Shown piece by piece: positions 8,362-15,648 of a stretch of DNA of 43,832 bases. Location: NCBI GenBank assembly GCA_903873965.1, contig CAIQQO010000374.1:1-43832 (forward strand), written 5' to 3'. The notes below the pieces were generated by a model. It made no database searches. It worked only from the letters and a program-made list of their open reading frames with translations, and was not told the origin of the DNA. Positions within the stretch are counted from its first letter, which is position 1. Every line of letters begins with the position of its first letter. A program made the position numbers and the translations under genes. This DNA comes from an uncultured bacterium (GTDB lineage Bacteria > Chloroflexota > Anaerolineae > J036 > Brachytrichaceae).

Positions 8362-9810
8362 TTACGCTCCTTTACCTGTCAGCGCAGACAGTAATTGCTC
8401 TGCCTGTGCGGCGGTAATTTTCTTCTGTTCGAGCATGCGCAGTATCATCATACGTTCTTCATCACTCACGGGGTCCTGCTGTGGCGGTATTGGCGCTGGA
8501 CGTGGCGGCGCGGGTGGGGTTGGCGGGCGACGTCCCTCATCGTTGCGAGCATGCCGGCTGGACCAGCCGAAGCGGCGTTCGACGCGTTGGGCTTGTTCTT
8601 CTGCCTTGCGCGTGGCGCGTTCCACCTTGGCCTGCACTTTGGCCTGAACCTCCGCAGTAGCGCGTTCAGCGGTCTCGCGCGCGCGTTGTGCGATGCGATC
8701 GCCCAGCCCGCTTAAGGCCCCCAGACCGGGATCGAAGTCAAAGTTGAAGTCAAAATCGAAAGGTGAAGAACCGGCGTCGGCCCGGCGGCCGGCATTCTCC
8801 GGCGCGTCACTCATGACGCTGACATCGCCGTCGGCGTCCAATGCCATTTGCACATCGCCGTTGCCCAGTTTGAGAACGTAAGTGCTTTCTTCGATAGTGC
8901 GAGCGCCGCCGGGCGCACTCACCGTAATACTCGATGCCGCGCTGGTGATATTCACACTCACATTGGCGTTTGGTGCAAAGCGTGCCGTGATATCGCCACT
9001 CGTCTTGACCGTCGAGTTTCCGACCGGATTCACCAGCGCGACAGTAGCATCGCCAGAGGCTTCCGCCGTGATGCTATAAACCGCCTGTGCGGTCAGGTCG
9101 CCTGAGATATGCCCTGTGTTGACCTGACCATGCACACCCTGCAGTGATGCGTCGCCTCCGGTGCTGCCCAGTGTGACATTGCCCTGCACGCCCGACACCG
9201 AAAGATCACTCCCGGTATCTCCAATGGCGACATTGCCTTGTACACTCGCCACACTCACGTCGCCGCTGCTGTTGCCGATAGCGATATTGCCTTGCGCGCT
9301 TTCGATGCTGACGTCGCCGCTCGTGTTACCGATCATGGCATTGCCCTGAATACCACGCACCGACAAATCACCGGCAACATTGTCAATCTGAATGTTGTGT
9401 GCATCATGCAGAGTGAAATCACCATTGATGGTCGCCACCGACAGATCGCCGGCTACGTGCTTGATCGAGACATCGCCTGTATGACTATTTAACGATATTT
9501 CGCCCACATGCCGCACGGCCAGATCACCACTCATGTCGCCCAAATGCACCCGCCCATTTATGGACTTGATGCGTGCGTCGCCATGCGCCTGATTCATCGT
9601 CAGGTTGGCGCCTATCGGAATGCGCACAACAGCATCGCCATCGCATCGCAGATGGACCACTTGATCATCGCTCTGTTGCAGCGTCAGGTCGCCTTCGACC
9701 TTGACCAGCACCTCGGCGCGTTCCCATCCCATCAGGCGGAAATCGCCATTGGCTTCATCAACCACTATCTCCGGCTTATCGCCGGTAACGAGAGATTTCT
9801 GTTGTACCAT
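8362..9810 (-). CDS. Large DUF4097-like repeat protein with coiled coil and SHOCT-like module
   Basis: This 482-residue protein begins directly after the DUF2089 stop (TAA immediately followed by ATG), with GGAGGAG just ahead. Residues about 1-320 are a run of short strands with SGDVS, VQGNV and GNVAIG repeats, including five near-perfect 18-residue units at about 156-245. A low-complexity Asp/Phe stretch (DFDFNFDFDPG) follows near 350, then a charged Ala/Glu/Arg coiled coil at about 365-415. A Pro-rich linker comes next, then the SHOCT-like hairpin (EERMMILRMLEQKKITAAQA) at the C-terminus. No signal peptide is seen. The Arg/Ala/Glu-rich segment could bind membrane or nucleic acid or mediate oligomerisation. 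Function is unknown; the architecture suggests a rod-shaped scaffold with a helical end module. Confidence 0.82.
   Translation of the reverse strand: MVQQKSLVTGDKPEIVVDEANGDFRLMGWERAEVLVKVEGDLTLQQSDDQVVHLRCDGDAVVRIPIGANLTMNQAHGDARIKSINGRVHLGDMSGDLAVRHVGEISLNSHTGDVSIKHVAGDLSVATINGDFTLHDAHNIQIDNVAGDLSVRGIQGNAMIGNTSGDVSIESAQGNIAIGNSSGDVSVASVQGNVAIGDTGSDLSVSGVQGNVTLGSTGGDASLQGVHGQVNTGHISGDLTAQAVYSITAEASGDATVALVNPVGNSTVKTSGDITARFAPNANVSVNITSAASSITVSAPGGARTIEESTYVLKLGNGDVQMALDADGDVSVMSDAPENAGRRADAGSSPFDFDFNFDFDPGLGALSGLGDRIAQRARETAERATAEVQAKVQAKVERATRKAEEQAQRVERRFGWSSRHARNDEGRRPPTPPAPPRPAPIPPQQDPVSDEERMMILRMLEQKKITAAQAEQLLSALTGKGA
9076..9345 (-). repeat. Five tandem 54-bp (18-residue) solenoid repeats
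   Basis: Five consecutive 54-base units inside the large DUF4097-like gene encode 18-residue units of the type GNVAIGxxxGDVSVxxVQ. Neighbouring units are very similar at the base level, which points to recent duplication within the gene. Unit number is therefore a likely point of variation between strains. Confidence 0.75.
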
Positions 9811-10194
9811 TTATTCTCCTCCCTGCAAAATACGCATGGCCTCATCAGGTTTGATGCGGCCATGTTCAAGTTCATTCAATACTCGTAGCCGTTCTTCATC
9901 CGTTATCCGAACGATAGGTTCTTCGCGCCCAGGCTCAAACCCCATCGCGCGAATCACTTCCAGCAGGCGGCTGCGCAGTGTGGGGTATGACATACCCATC
10001 TCACTTTCCATTCGGTTAAGCTTGCCTTCGCACCGCACAAAGACTGCGACAAACTGTAATTGCTCGGATGACAGGCGCAGAAAACGACCGATTTCGAAAT
10101 GACCTTCGACCGTCGAATCGCAATGCCCGCAGTGGAAACGGGTGACTTCGATTTCACCGCCGCAGATGGGACATAGTGTGGGTAGTGTATTCAT
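9811..10194 (-). CDS. DUF2089 zinc-ribbon protein, probable regulator of the operon
   Basis: The 127-residue product has two Cys pairs, CPICGG (about residues 8-13) and CGHCDS (about 22-27), forming a zinc ribbon. A helical segment follows whose YPTLRSRLLEVIRAMGF stretch looks like a recognition-type helix, as is typical of DUF2089 (PF09862). It ends in the SHOCT-like hairpin (EERLRVLNELEHGRIKPDEA). It is the first gene behind a strong promoter and is followed without a gap by the DUF4097 gene. DUF2089 proteins are commonly annotated as possible transcription factors; autoregulation of this operon is inferred from position and not shown. Confidence 0.85.
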   Translation of the reverse strand: MNTLPTLCPICGGEIEVTRFHCGHCDSTVEGHFEIGRFLRLSSEQLQFVAVFVRCEGKLNRMESEMGMSYPTLRSRLLEVIRAMGFEPGREEPIVRITDEERLRVLNELEHGRIKPDEAMRILQGGE

Positions 10195-10233
10195 TGTATA
10201 GACAAAACCAAGCCTTCTTTCCTGTTGGCAATC

Positions 10234-10262
10234 ATATTACTGCTTCATGTTAGGAATGTCAA
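10234..10262 (-). promoter_or_regulatory. Near-consensus sigma-70-type promoter for DUF2089/DUF4097 operon
   Basis: Read on the minus strand, TTGACA (10262-10257) is separated by exactly 17 bases from TAATAT (10239-10234). The predicted transcript would start about 33 bases ahead of the DUF2089 ATG. The surrounding 100 bases are markedly AT-rich compared with the rest of the window. The consensus -35 and ideal spacing suggest strong basal transcription, so control by repression is plausible. Confidence 0.75.
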
Positions 10263-10386
10263 TATGTATATTAATAATATTTATATCCACATCAATTATA
10301 TTCAAAAAAGAGCCAATTGCGCCTGGCGTTTGGCTTCGACTGTACTTATGTTGGCAAGGGTGAACTACATGATCCATCGCGCGGCA

Positions 10387-10414
10387 TTGCACCAATCAAA
10401 ATCGGGAGTATCCT
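10387..10414 (+). promoter_or_regulatory. Possible promoter for the universal stress protein gene
   Basis: TTGCAC (10387-10392) and TATCCT (10409-10414) are separated by 16 bases and lie about 44 bases ahead of the start codon. Each box is an imperfect match, so this is a modest candidate. Confidence 0.4.
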
Positions 10415-10457
10415 AGAGATATCACGCAATTGTGCGCGACATTCATCGAGGTGAGCC

Positions 10458-10913
10458 ATGTACAAACGTATTTTGGTGCCATTGGATGGTTCTGATGTTG
10501 CCGAAGCAGTGCTACCGCAGGTGCAGATGCTGGCCGAGTGCGGGGGATCGCAGGTGATCCTTCTATCGGTGATTGTGCATCCGAACTACGATTACTTCAT
10601 TCCTGAGCCGGCGCTGGCCAACGCTGCGCGCGAGAACCAGATCACCGAATCAAAGGCCTATCTGGAGAAGATGGCGGCTCAGTTTGTGACCGCGGGGATT
10701 CAGGTGCGCACAGAGTTGTGCGAGGGGCCGGTAGCTGAAGCGATCCTTGACTACGCCGATTCAACGGTGTCGGACTTGATCGCCATGTCAACGCATGGCC
10801 GCAGCGGCATTGGGCGGTGGCTGATGGGCAGCGTGGCTGAACGCGTCATGCGCTCAGCCAAAGTGCCCATATTGCTTGTGCGCCCGCCGCATCACAAGCA
10901 TGACGCAGCCTAG
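10458..10913 (+). CDS. Universal stress protein (UspA family)
   Basis: The 151-residue single-domain protein has the Usp alpha/beta fold pattern: an N-terminal strand [11 protein letters not shown], and the C-terminal nucleotide-binding loop [20 protein letters not shown] followed by the VPILLVR strand. This matches the ATP-binding G-x2-G-x9-G(S/T) type loop, except that the first glycine is serine. Usp proteins are small cytoplasmic dimers induced under stress. A GAGGTG Shine-Dalgarno lies about six bases before the ATG. Only 13 bases separate its stop from the convergent fni stop. No sensor or regulator is adjacent, apart from the divergent DUF2089 operon. Confidence 0.92.
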   Translation: MYKRILVPLDGSDVAEAVLPQVQMLAECGGSQVILLSVIVHPNYDYFIPEPALANAARENQITESKAYLEKMAAQFVTAGIQVRTELCEGPVAEAILDYADSTVSDLIAMSTHGRSGIGRWLMGSVAERVMRSAKVPILLVRPPHHKHDAA

Positions 10914-10926
10914 CCGGCTGATTCAC

Positions 10927-11955
10927 TCAACTTGCAGCAAGCACACTGGCTTCGCGCAAGGCAGCCAGGTTGGCTGTCCCGGCGCACAACATCGTGATCC
11001 GCAGTTGTCGGGTCACGATGGCGATTTCGTCGTGCACTGCCTGCTCCGATTCCGTGGCTGAACGCAGAAATGGGCCGGCCATGCCGAACATGGTTGCTCC
11101 CAGCGCCAGGCATTTTGCGCCATCCACACCGTTTTTCAGCCCGCCGCTGGCAATGATGGGCAGTGCCGGCGCGTTGGCTCGCACGTTGCGGATCGAGTCG
11201 ATGGTTGTAATACCCCAGTCGACAAATGCTGCCGCAACGCGCCGCTGAATCTCCGTTCGGGCGCGATACATCTCCACCTGACTCCACGACGTGCCGCCCG
11301 CGCCTGCGACATCGATCCCGGCAACTCCAACCTCAGCCAATTGCCTGGCCACCTGTGGTGAAATACCCCAGCCCACTTCTTTGGCAACTACCGGCACACC
11401 GATAGCTTTGATCAGGTGCTCGATCTTAGGCAGCAGCCCGGCCCAGTTCACATCACCTTCAGGTTGCAGCGCTTCCTGCAGCGGATTTAGGTGCAGCACC
11501 AGCACATTTGCGCGCACCAGGTCTACCGCCTTGCGGCATTGCTCCACGGTAAAGCCATAGTTCAGCTGCACGGCGCCGATGTTGGCGAACAATAGAATAT
11601 CGGGCGCTACGTCGCGCACCTGAAAGGTATGCGCGGTTTCAGGTCGCACTACAGCTGCGCGCATCGAACCCAGCCCCATAGCCACACCGGACTGTTGGGC
11701 GGCGGCGGCCAGATTGCGATTAATCCGGCGCGCCTCTTCGGTGCCGCCTGTCATGCACGAGATCAGCAAAGGGGACTGCAGTGTCTTGCCGTAGATCGAT
11801 AACGTTGTGTCGATGGCGTTCATATCGAGCTCTGGCAGTGCTTGATGCACAAAGCGGATATTCTCAAGGCCGGTAGGCGCGTGTGAGGCCACGTCCTGCT
11901 CCAGATTGATGCGGATGTGGTCGGCTTTCCGTTGTTCTAATGGTCCTTGTGTCAC
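10927..11955 (-). CDS. fni: Type 2 isopentenyl-diphosphate delta-isomerase
   Basis: The 342-residue protein matches the FMN-dependent type 2 IPP isomerase family. N-terminal RKADHIRINLEQ leads to SCMTGGTEEARRINR, and the FMN-binding AMGLGSMRAA follows. The phosphate-site strands VVAKEVGWGIS and DVAGAGGTSW come next, then the ASGGLKNG and GATMFGMAGPFLRSA loops. The enzyme interconverts isopentenyl and dimethylallyl diphosphate using reduced FMN, NADPH and magnesium, and so feeds isoprenoid (quinone, carotenoid or lipid) synthesis. Length and motifs are complete. No other isoprenoid gene lies in the window, so the route (mevalonate or MEP) cannot be settled here, although type 2 isomerases often accompany the mevalonate route. 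Confidence 0.95.
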   Translation of the reverse strand: MTQGPLEQRKADHIRINLEQDVASHAPTGLENIRFVHQALPELDMNAIDTTLSIYGKTLQSPLLISCMTGGTEEARRINRNLAAAAQQSGVAMGLGSMRAAVVRPETAHTFQVRDVAPDILLFANIGAVQLNYGFTVEQCRKAVDLVRANVLVLHLNPLQEALQPEGDVNWAGLLPKIEHLIKAIGVPVVAKEVGWGISPQVARQLAEVGVAGIDVAGAGGTSWSQVEMYRARTEIQRRVAAAFVDWGITTIDSIRNVRANAPALPIIASGGLKNGVDGAKCLALGATMFGMAGPFLRSATESEQAVHDEIAIVTRQLRITMLCAGTANLAALREASVLAAS

Positions 11956-12078
11956 TCAAAACTCCTTTTGAACGTGCGCTATATCATCGACTAAGTCGTA
12001 ACTCGTAGCAAGGTGTGGTGTTTCACTCCGTTAGTAGACCTGCATGTCTGCTTTCTGCGAAATGCAGTAATCGAACCA

Positions 12079-12084
12079 TATAAT
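12079..12084 (+). promoter_or_regulatory. Candidate -10 box ahead of acyl carrier protein gene
   Basis: A perfect TATAAT lies 48 bases before the acpP ATG in an AT-rich patch. No convincing -35 box is found at the right distance, and an overlapping TACAAT at 12091-12096 is an alternative. Confidence 0.4.
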
Positions 12085-12131
12085 ATAGGATACAATCTCA
12101 CCCCTAAAGGCATATACTGGAGGAACGACAA

Positions 12132-12380
12132 ATGTCAGAAGAAGGAACTTTCGAACGCGTTAAGTCACTGGTCGTGAAACTGCTGGGCGTTGGCCCCGAG
12201 AAAGTCAACATGGAATCTCGCTTCCGCGAGGACCTTGAGGCAGATTCTCTCGACCTCGTCGAGCTGATTATGGCGTTTGAAGAAGAGTTTGGCGGCGAGA
12301 TCTCTGACGAAGATGCGCAGAAGATCACCACCGTAGGTGAGGCTGTTCGGTATCTGGACGAGCGTATTACGACCAAGTAA
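12132..12380 (+). CDS. acpP: Acyl carrier protein
   Basis: The 82-residue acidic protein has the acyl carrier fold, with the phosphopantetheine attachment motif DSL at residues 38-40 (Ser39) in [19 protein letters not shown]. Length and the strongly acidic helix 2 fit the fatty-acid synthase type, not a carrier domain of a polyketide or peptide synthase. GGAGG sits eight bases before the ATG. The gene stands alone, divergent from fni and followed by a hairpin terminator, instead of lying inside a fab cluster. Confidence 0.95.
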   Translation: MSEEGTFERVKSLVVKLLGVGPEKVNMESRFREDLEADSLDLVELIMAFEEEFGGEISDEDAQKITTVGEAVRYLDERITTK

Positions 12381-12451
12381 CCCGAATTTTTTCGCTTCAT
12401 TATTCGATATCATCAGCGGTGTATCCACCGCAGCGGTGCACTTACCGCAGC

Positions 12452-12486
12452 AAGCCGATCTATCACAGGAGGATCGGCTTGTTTTG
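12452..12486 (+). terminator. Rho-independent terminator after acpP
   Basis: A perfect 9-bp stem (AAGCCGATC at 12452-12460 with GATCGGCTT at 12472-12480, 11-base loop) is followed by the T-rich GTTTTGTTT. It lies 71 bases after the acpP stop and just before the end of the convergent ribokinase gene. Confidence 0.85.
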
Positions 12487-12494
12487 TTTATATT

Positions 12495-13457
12495 TCAGCC
12501 TGGCTGGACGTGGCTTTCGGCCATCGGTCTATGTCCCGCGATAAACACATCCACTTCGCGGCGTGTCGGGATGCCGGGTTGTGCGCCCGCGCGCGTGACG
12601 GAAATGGCTGCCGCAGCTACGGCGTACTCAGCCGCCGTGCGCACGTCTGCGCCCTCGCATAATCGCATGGTGAGCGTCCCCGCGAACGTGTCGCCGGCGC
12701 CCAGGGTGTCCACCACTGGCACGGCATAGCTGGGAACATGCCCGCGCCAACTATCGCTGTCCACCCACACGCCGGCGCCGCCCAGCGTCACCAGCACATG
12801 TTGTGCGCCCATATTTTTGAGCACTGTTGCTGCGCGCGCTGCACTTTCGGCGTTATTCACTACGCTGCCAGCAATCTCACTGGCTTCCTTCTCATTCACG
12901 ATGACATAGTCGGCCAGTGACATCAGCGCGCCGCGAAAGCGAAACGTCGGCGCCGCGTTCAACACCGTCATCACATGGGCACTGCGTGCGATTCGCAAGG
13001 CAGCCTCAACAGCATCAAAGGTGATTTCGAGTTGCGCCAGCACTGCCTGCGCGGAACTGACTACAGCGGCCTGTTGTTCAACGTCAGCCGCGCTCAGCAA
13101 ACCATTGATCCCGTTGGCCACAATGATCTCGTTCTGGCCGTGCGGATCGGTGGCCACCACGAAGCAACCGCTGGCTGAGCCGCGCCGGCGCAGCACGCCG
13201 CGCGTATCGACCCCTTCGGCCTCAAGCGCTGTCACCATCGCATGGCCGAATAAGTCTTCGCCCACAATACCGATCAAGATTGGCTTGCCGCCCATGCGTG
13301 CTATGGCGCATGCCTGGTTTGTCCCCTTGCCGCCGCAGGCAACCTGCAAATGATTACCGTGCACCACGCCGCCCGGTTGCACAAGTTGCGGCACACGGAT
13401 GCCAATGTCCATGACCAGGCTGCCAACAACGATCTGAGTACGCTCAGCCGCGCTCAT
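12495..13457 (-). CDS. rbsK: Ribokinase-like PfkB-family sugar kinase
   Basis: The 320-residue protein has both PfkB-family signatures. The N-terminal glycine-rich sugar-binding segment includes ACGGKGTNQACAIARMGG near residue 41. The C-terminal DTLGAGDTFAGTL (about residue 250) holds the anion hole and the catalytic Asp. Substrate loops GSLVMDIGIRVPQL and ASGCFVVATDPHGQNEI are ribokinase-like. Predicted reaction: ATP-dependent phosphorylation of ribose or a related sugar. No ribose transporter or regulator is adjacent, so the true substrate may differ. It starts 15 bases after the stop of an MBL-fold pseudoenzyme gene and is probably co-transcribed with it and alaX. Confidence 0.88.
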   Translation of the reverse strand: MSAAERTQIVVGSLVMDIGIRVPQLVQPGGVVHGNHLQVACGGKGTNQACAIARMGGKPILIGIVGEDLFGHAMVTALEAEGVDTRGVLRRRGSASGCFVVATDPHGQNEIIVANGINGLLSAADVEQQAAVVSSAQAVLAQLEITFDAVEAALRIARSAHVMTVLNAAPTFRFRGALMSLADYVIVNEKEASEIAGSVVNNAESAARAATVLKNMGAQHVLVTLGGAGVWVDSDSWRGHVPSYAVPVVDTLGAGDTFAGTLTMRLCEGADVRTAAEYAVAAAAISVTRAGAQPGIPTRREVDVFIAGHRPMAESHVQPG

Positions 13458-13472
13458 TCCAGTTCCGGCGCG

Positions 13473-14348
13473 TTATTCATGCACGGCATCACTGATGAGT
13501 GCTTGTGCCACGAGGTCGTCATACAACCGCTCCAGCCCGGTGACAGCGTTGCGCATAAAGGCATCGTTGTCCGATGGCACGGGCGCGAATGTAGCCAGCA
13601 ACTCGCCGGCCAGTTGAACCAGGTTTTCGCGTGGTTTGCGGCTGCGCGCCAGCTTGCGCACGCCGGCCTGCGCATCTTTTAAGTATTCCTGCGTCCGCGC
13701 TACCAGCGCCATATCGCCCACGGGGCCACTCGCCGGTACAACGGCCTTGAGTTTGCGGCTTCTTCGTATGACGGCCAAAGCTGCCAGCCAGGCATCGATG
13801 TTGCCTTTCTGCAGGGCGGGCGGCTCATTGCCCGCCACCAGCCACCCGGTAAATATGATGCCTGTGTCGCGCACTGTTACCACCGAACTACCAGGCATGA
13901 AAGTGTTGGCGCTGGTGATATCGAGGTAAATTGGATTCTCCGATCCAAGTGTAAACGTCGTTGCTTCGCTGTAGGTCAAGTCGGGCAGCACCGCACGTTC
14001 GCGCAACTGCACCGGCGAGAGTGGTTCAAGCATGCGAGGTTGCGATGCTTCCAGCGCAGCGTACAACTGACTAAAACCCACATCATGGATCAGCGCCGGC
14101 AGGCCGAATGCGCCGAGGTTGGGCGCAAGCGCCTTCATTGCTTCGCTGTTCACACGATCCACCGAGGTGAACAGAACCATGCGGAGCGGTTTGGGCGTCA
14201 ACTGTTGAATCTCGCCGCGCCACTGCAGCGCTTCATCTACCAAAAGCGGCAGATCGATGCTGATGGCGCCTTCCTTATCAACCACGCAACCGACGTTGAA
14301 TCCACCGGTTGTATTGTGGACATAAATGTTATCGTGTATTTTCTGCAT
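13473..14348 (-). CDS. Metallo-beta-lactamase fold protein lacking metal ligands
   Basis: The 291-residue protein keeps the secondary-structure order of MBL hydrolases. It starts with IHDNIYVHNTTGGFNVGCVV and ISIDLPLLVDEAL, and the TPKPLRMVLFTS strand follows where THxHxDH should be. Here that position reads SVDRVNS. The later TGD metal site is TGWLV and the PGHGPVG site is PASGPVGD. All three metal-binding positions are thus replaced while the fold-defining glycines remain, which makes a catalytically dead or metal-free homologue likely. The ATG overlaps the 3' end of alaX by 20 bases, and ribokinase follows after 15 bases. The function is unknown; a binding or regulatory role is inferred. 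Confidence 0.72.
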   Translation of the reverse strand: MQKIHDNIYVHNTTGGFNVGCVVDKEGAISIDLPLLVDEALQWRGEIQQLTPKPLRMVLFTSVDRVNSEAMKALAPNLGAFGLPALIHDVGFSQLYAALEASQPRMLEPLSPVQLRERAVLPDLTYSEATTFTLGSENPIYLDITSANTFMPGSSVVTVRDTGIIFTGWLVAGNEPPALQKGNIDAWLAALAVIRRSRKLKAVVPASGPVGDMALVARTQEYLKDAQAGVRKLARSRKPRENLVQLAGELLATFAPVPSDNDAFMRNAVTGLERLYDDLVAQALISDAVHE

Positions 14349-15624
14349 ACGTTTTCTCTAATTCGTGAATAGCCCAGTCTAATGCTATCTGTGCCGTTGT
14401 AGCGTCAGATGCAGGTCCACTTCCTTGAGCAAATTCGGGCGAACCACCGCCTTTGGCGCCCGGCGAGTTGAGCGTTGCCAGCGCGCCGCGCAACAGAGCA
14501 GCCACATCGGTGCGTGCGCCCACCGAGTGCGCGAAGCACAGTTGCAACCTGCCATCAGCATAACTCGCCAGCAGAGCCGTTCGTGATGTACTCACCGCCG
14601 ACTGCGGTGTACTCACCGCCGACTGCGGTGTACTCACCGCCGTGCTGCCGGTGTCACTCGTGAGTCGTTTGGCCATCAGCTTCAGGGTATTCGCGTCGCG
14701 CCCCGTGAATGCGCGCGCGATCACGCTGCCGGACTGGCGCAACAATTCCTGCACCTCATATTCCAGCAATCGCTCCTGCGCTTCAGCGAGTTCCTTGCGC
14801 GCCATCTTCGCATCATCACGCAGCCGTTCAATCGCCGGCAATATCTCGGCGCGCGCCATGCGGAAGCTTTCGCCAAGCGATGCAGCCATCTGGCCCAGTT
14901 CGCGATAATCGGCCAGCGCGCGTCCGCCGCAGCGGAAATAGACGCGTGTTGTGGCGCCGCGCTTTTCCGTGCGCGTGACCTTGATGATCCCGATCTGCCC
15001 GCTGGACTGCACATGCGTCCCGCCGCAGGCTGACCAGTCAAAGCCTTCAACCTCCACAATGCGAATTAGCCCACTCACCTTCGGTGGTTTGCGCAAGGGC
15101 AATTGCGCTACGGCGTCATCCGTCAACTCGCGCACGATCAACGCGCGATTCTCAAACACAATCCGGTTCGCCTCGTTCTCAGAGCGTTCGACGTCGTCGG
15201 GCGTCAGGCGTTGCACTGGCAGATCGAGCGTGCAATCGCCTGCGCCGATATGCACCGCGATGGTATCCAGGTTGCCCGTCGTGACAAAAGCCTGCGACAA
15301 CACATGCTGACCGCTGTGCTGCTGCATGTGATCCACGCGCCGTGCACCGTCAATCACACCTTCAACTTCAATAGCTAGCCCGGTATGCCCTTCGCCAAGG
15401 GTAGCGGACAAAATGTGCACGATCTCGCCGTCTTCGCGCTCAATGACATCGATCACACTGACGCCATTCAGGCTGCCGAGATCATTGGGTTGCCCGCCGG
15501 CAGTCGGATAAAACGCCGTTTGATCCAGCACAATAGCGGGATGCTCTCCTATTGTCAGTTGCTCGCGAACGTGAGCCGTGAAACGCCATCGGAATGAGTC
15601 GTCACGATACAGCCGTACAGTCAT
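14329..15624 (-). CDS. alaX: Alanyl-tRNA editing protein AlaX, long form with DHHA1-like domain
   Basis: This 431-residue protein begins with an AlaRS-like beta-barrel part (TAFYPTAGGQPNDLG). The editing domain follows with zinc ligands HSGQH (H103, H107) and SACGGTHV (C200, H204). A coiled segment (about 250-295) leads to a DHHA1-like C-terminus ending GKGG-like (SPGAKGGGSPEFAQGSG). It hydrolyses Ser or Gly mischarged onto tRNA-Ala in trans. The length marks the AlaX-L class. Residues about 328-346 carry a low-complexity STPQSAV repeat with no family counterpart that I recognise. The gene is divergent from the M32 carboxypeptidase gene, with only 24 bases between starts, and overlaps the next gene downstream. 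Confidence 0.92.
   Translation of the reverse strand: MTVRLYRDDSFRWRFTAHVREQLTIGEHPAIVLDQTAFYPTAGGQPNDLGSLNGVSVIDVIEREDGEIVHILSATLGEGHTGLAIEVEGVIDGARRVDHMQQHSGQHVLSQAFVTTGNLDTIAVHIGAGDCTLDLPVQRLTPDDVERSENEANRIVFENRALIVRELTDDAVAQLPLRKPPKVSGLIRIVEVEGFDWSACGGTHVQSSGQIGIIKVTRTEKRGATTRVYFRCGGRALADYRELGQMAASLGESFRMARAEILPAIERLRDDAKMARKELAEAQERLLEYEVQELLRQSGSVIARAFTGRDANTLKLMAKRLTSDTGSTAVSTPQSAVSTPQSAVSTSRTALLASYADGRLQLCFAHSVGARTDVAALLRGALATLNSPGAKGGGSPEFAQGSGPASDATTAQIALDWAIHELEKTYAENTR
14588..14642. repeat. 21-bp tandem repeat inside alaX (2.6 copies)
   Basis: Units start at 14588, 14609 and 14630, with the core GTACTCACCGCCGACTGCGG. The 21-base period keeps frame and adds seven-residue STPQSAV units to the linker before the DHHA1-like domain of AlaX. 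Adjacent copies are identical, so the expansion looks recent. Confidence 0.9.
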
Positions 15625-15648
15625 GCGATGGATTATAGTGGTAACACT

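Noticed and set aside
9076-9345. Possible CRISPR or satellite array
   Set aside because: Units are contiguous, without unique spacers, and in frame within a protein solenoid.
10225-10416. 63-codon plus-strand frame in the AT-rich gap
   Set aside because: It covers the divergent promoter region, has no Shine-Dalgarno and reads as low-complexity Asn/Ile/Tyr.
13473-14348. Calling the MBL-fold protein a functional hydrolase
   Set aside because: None of the expected His/Asp metal ligands is present at the three sites.
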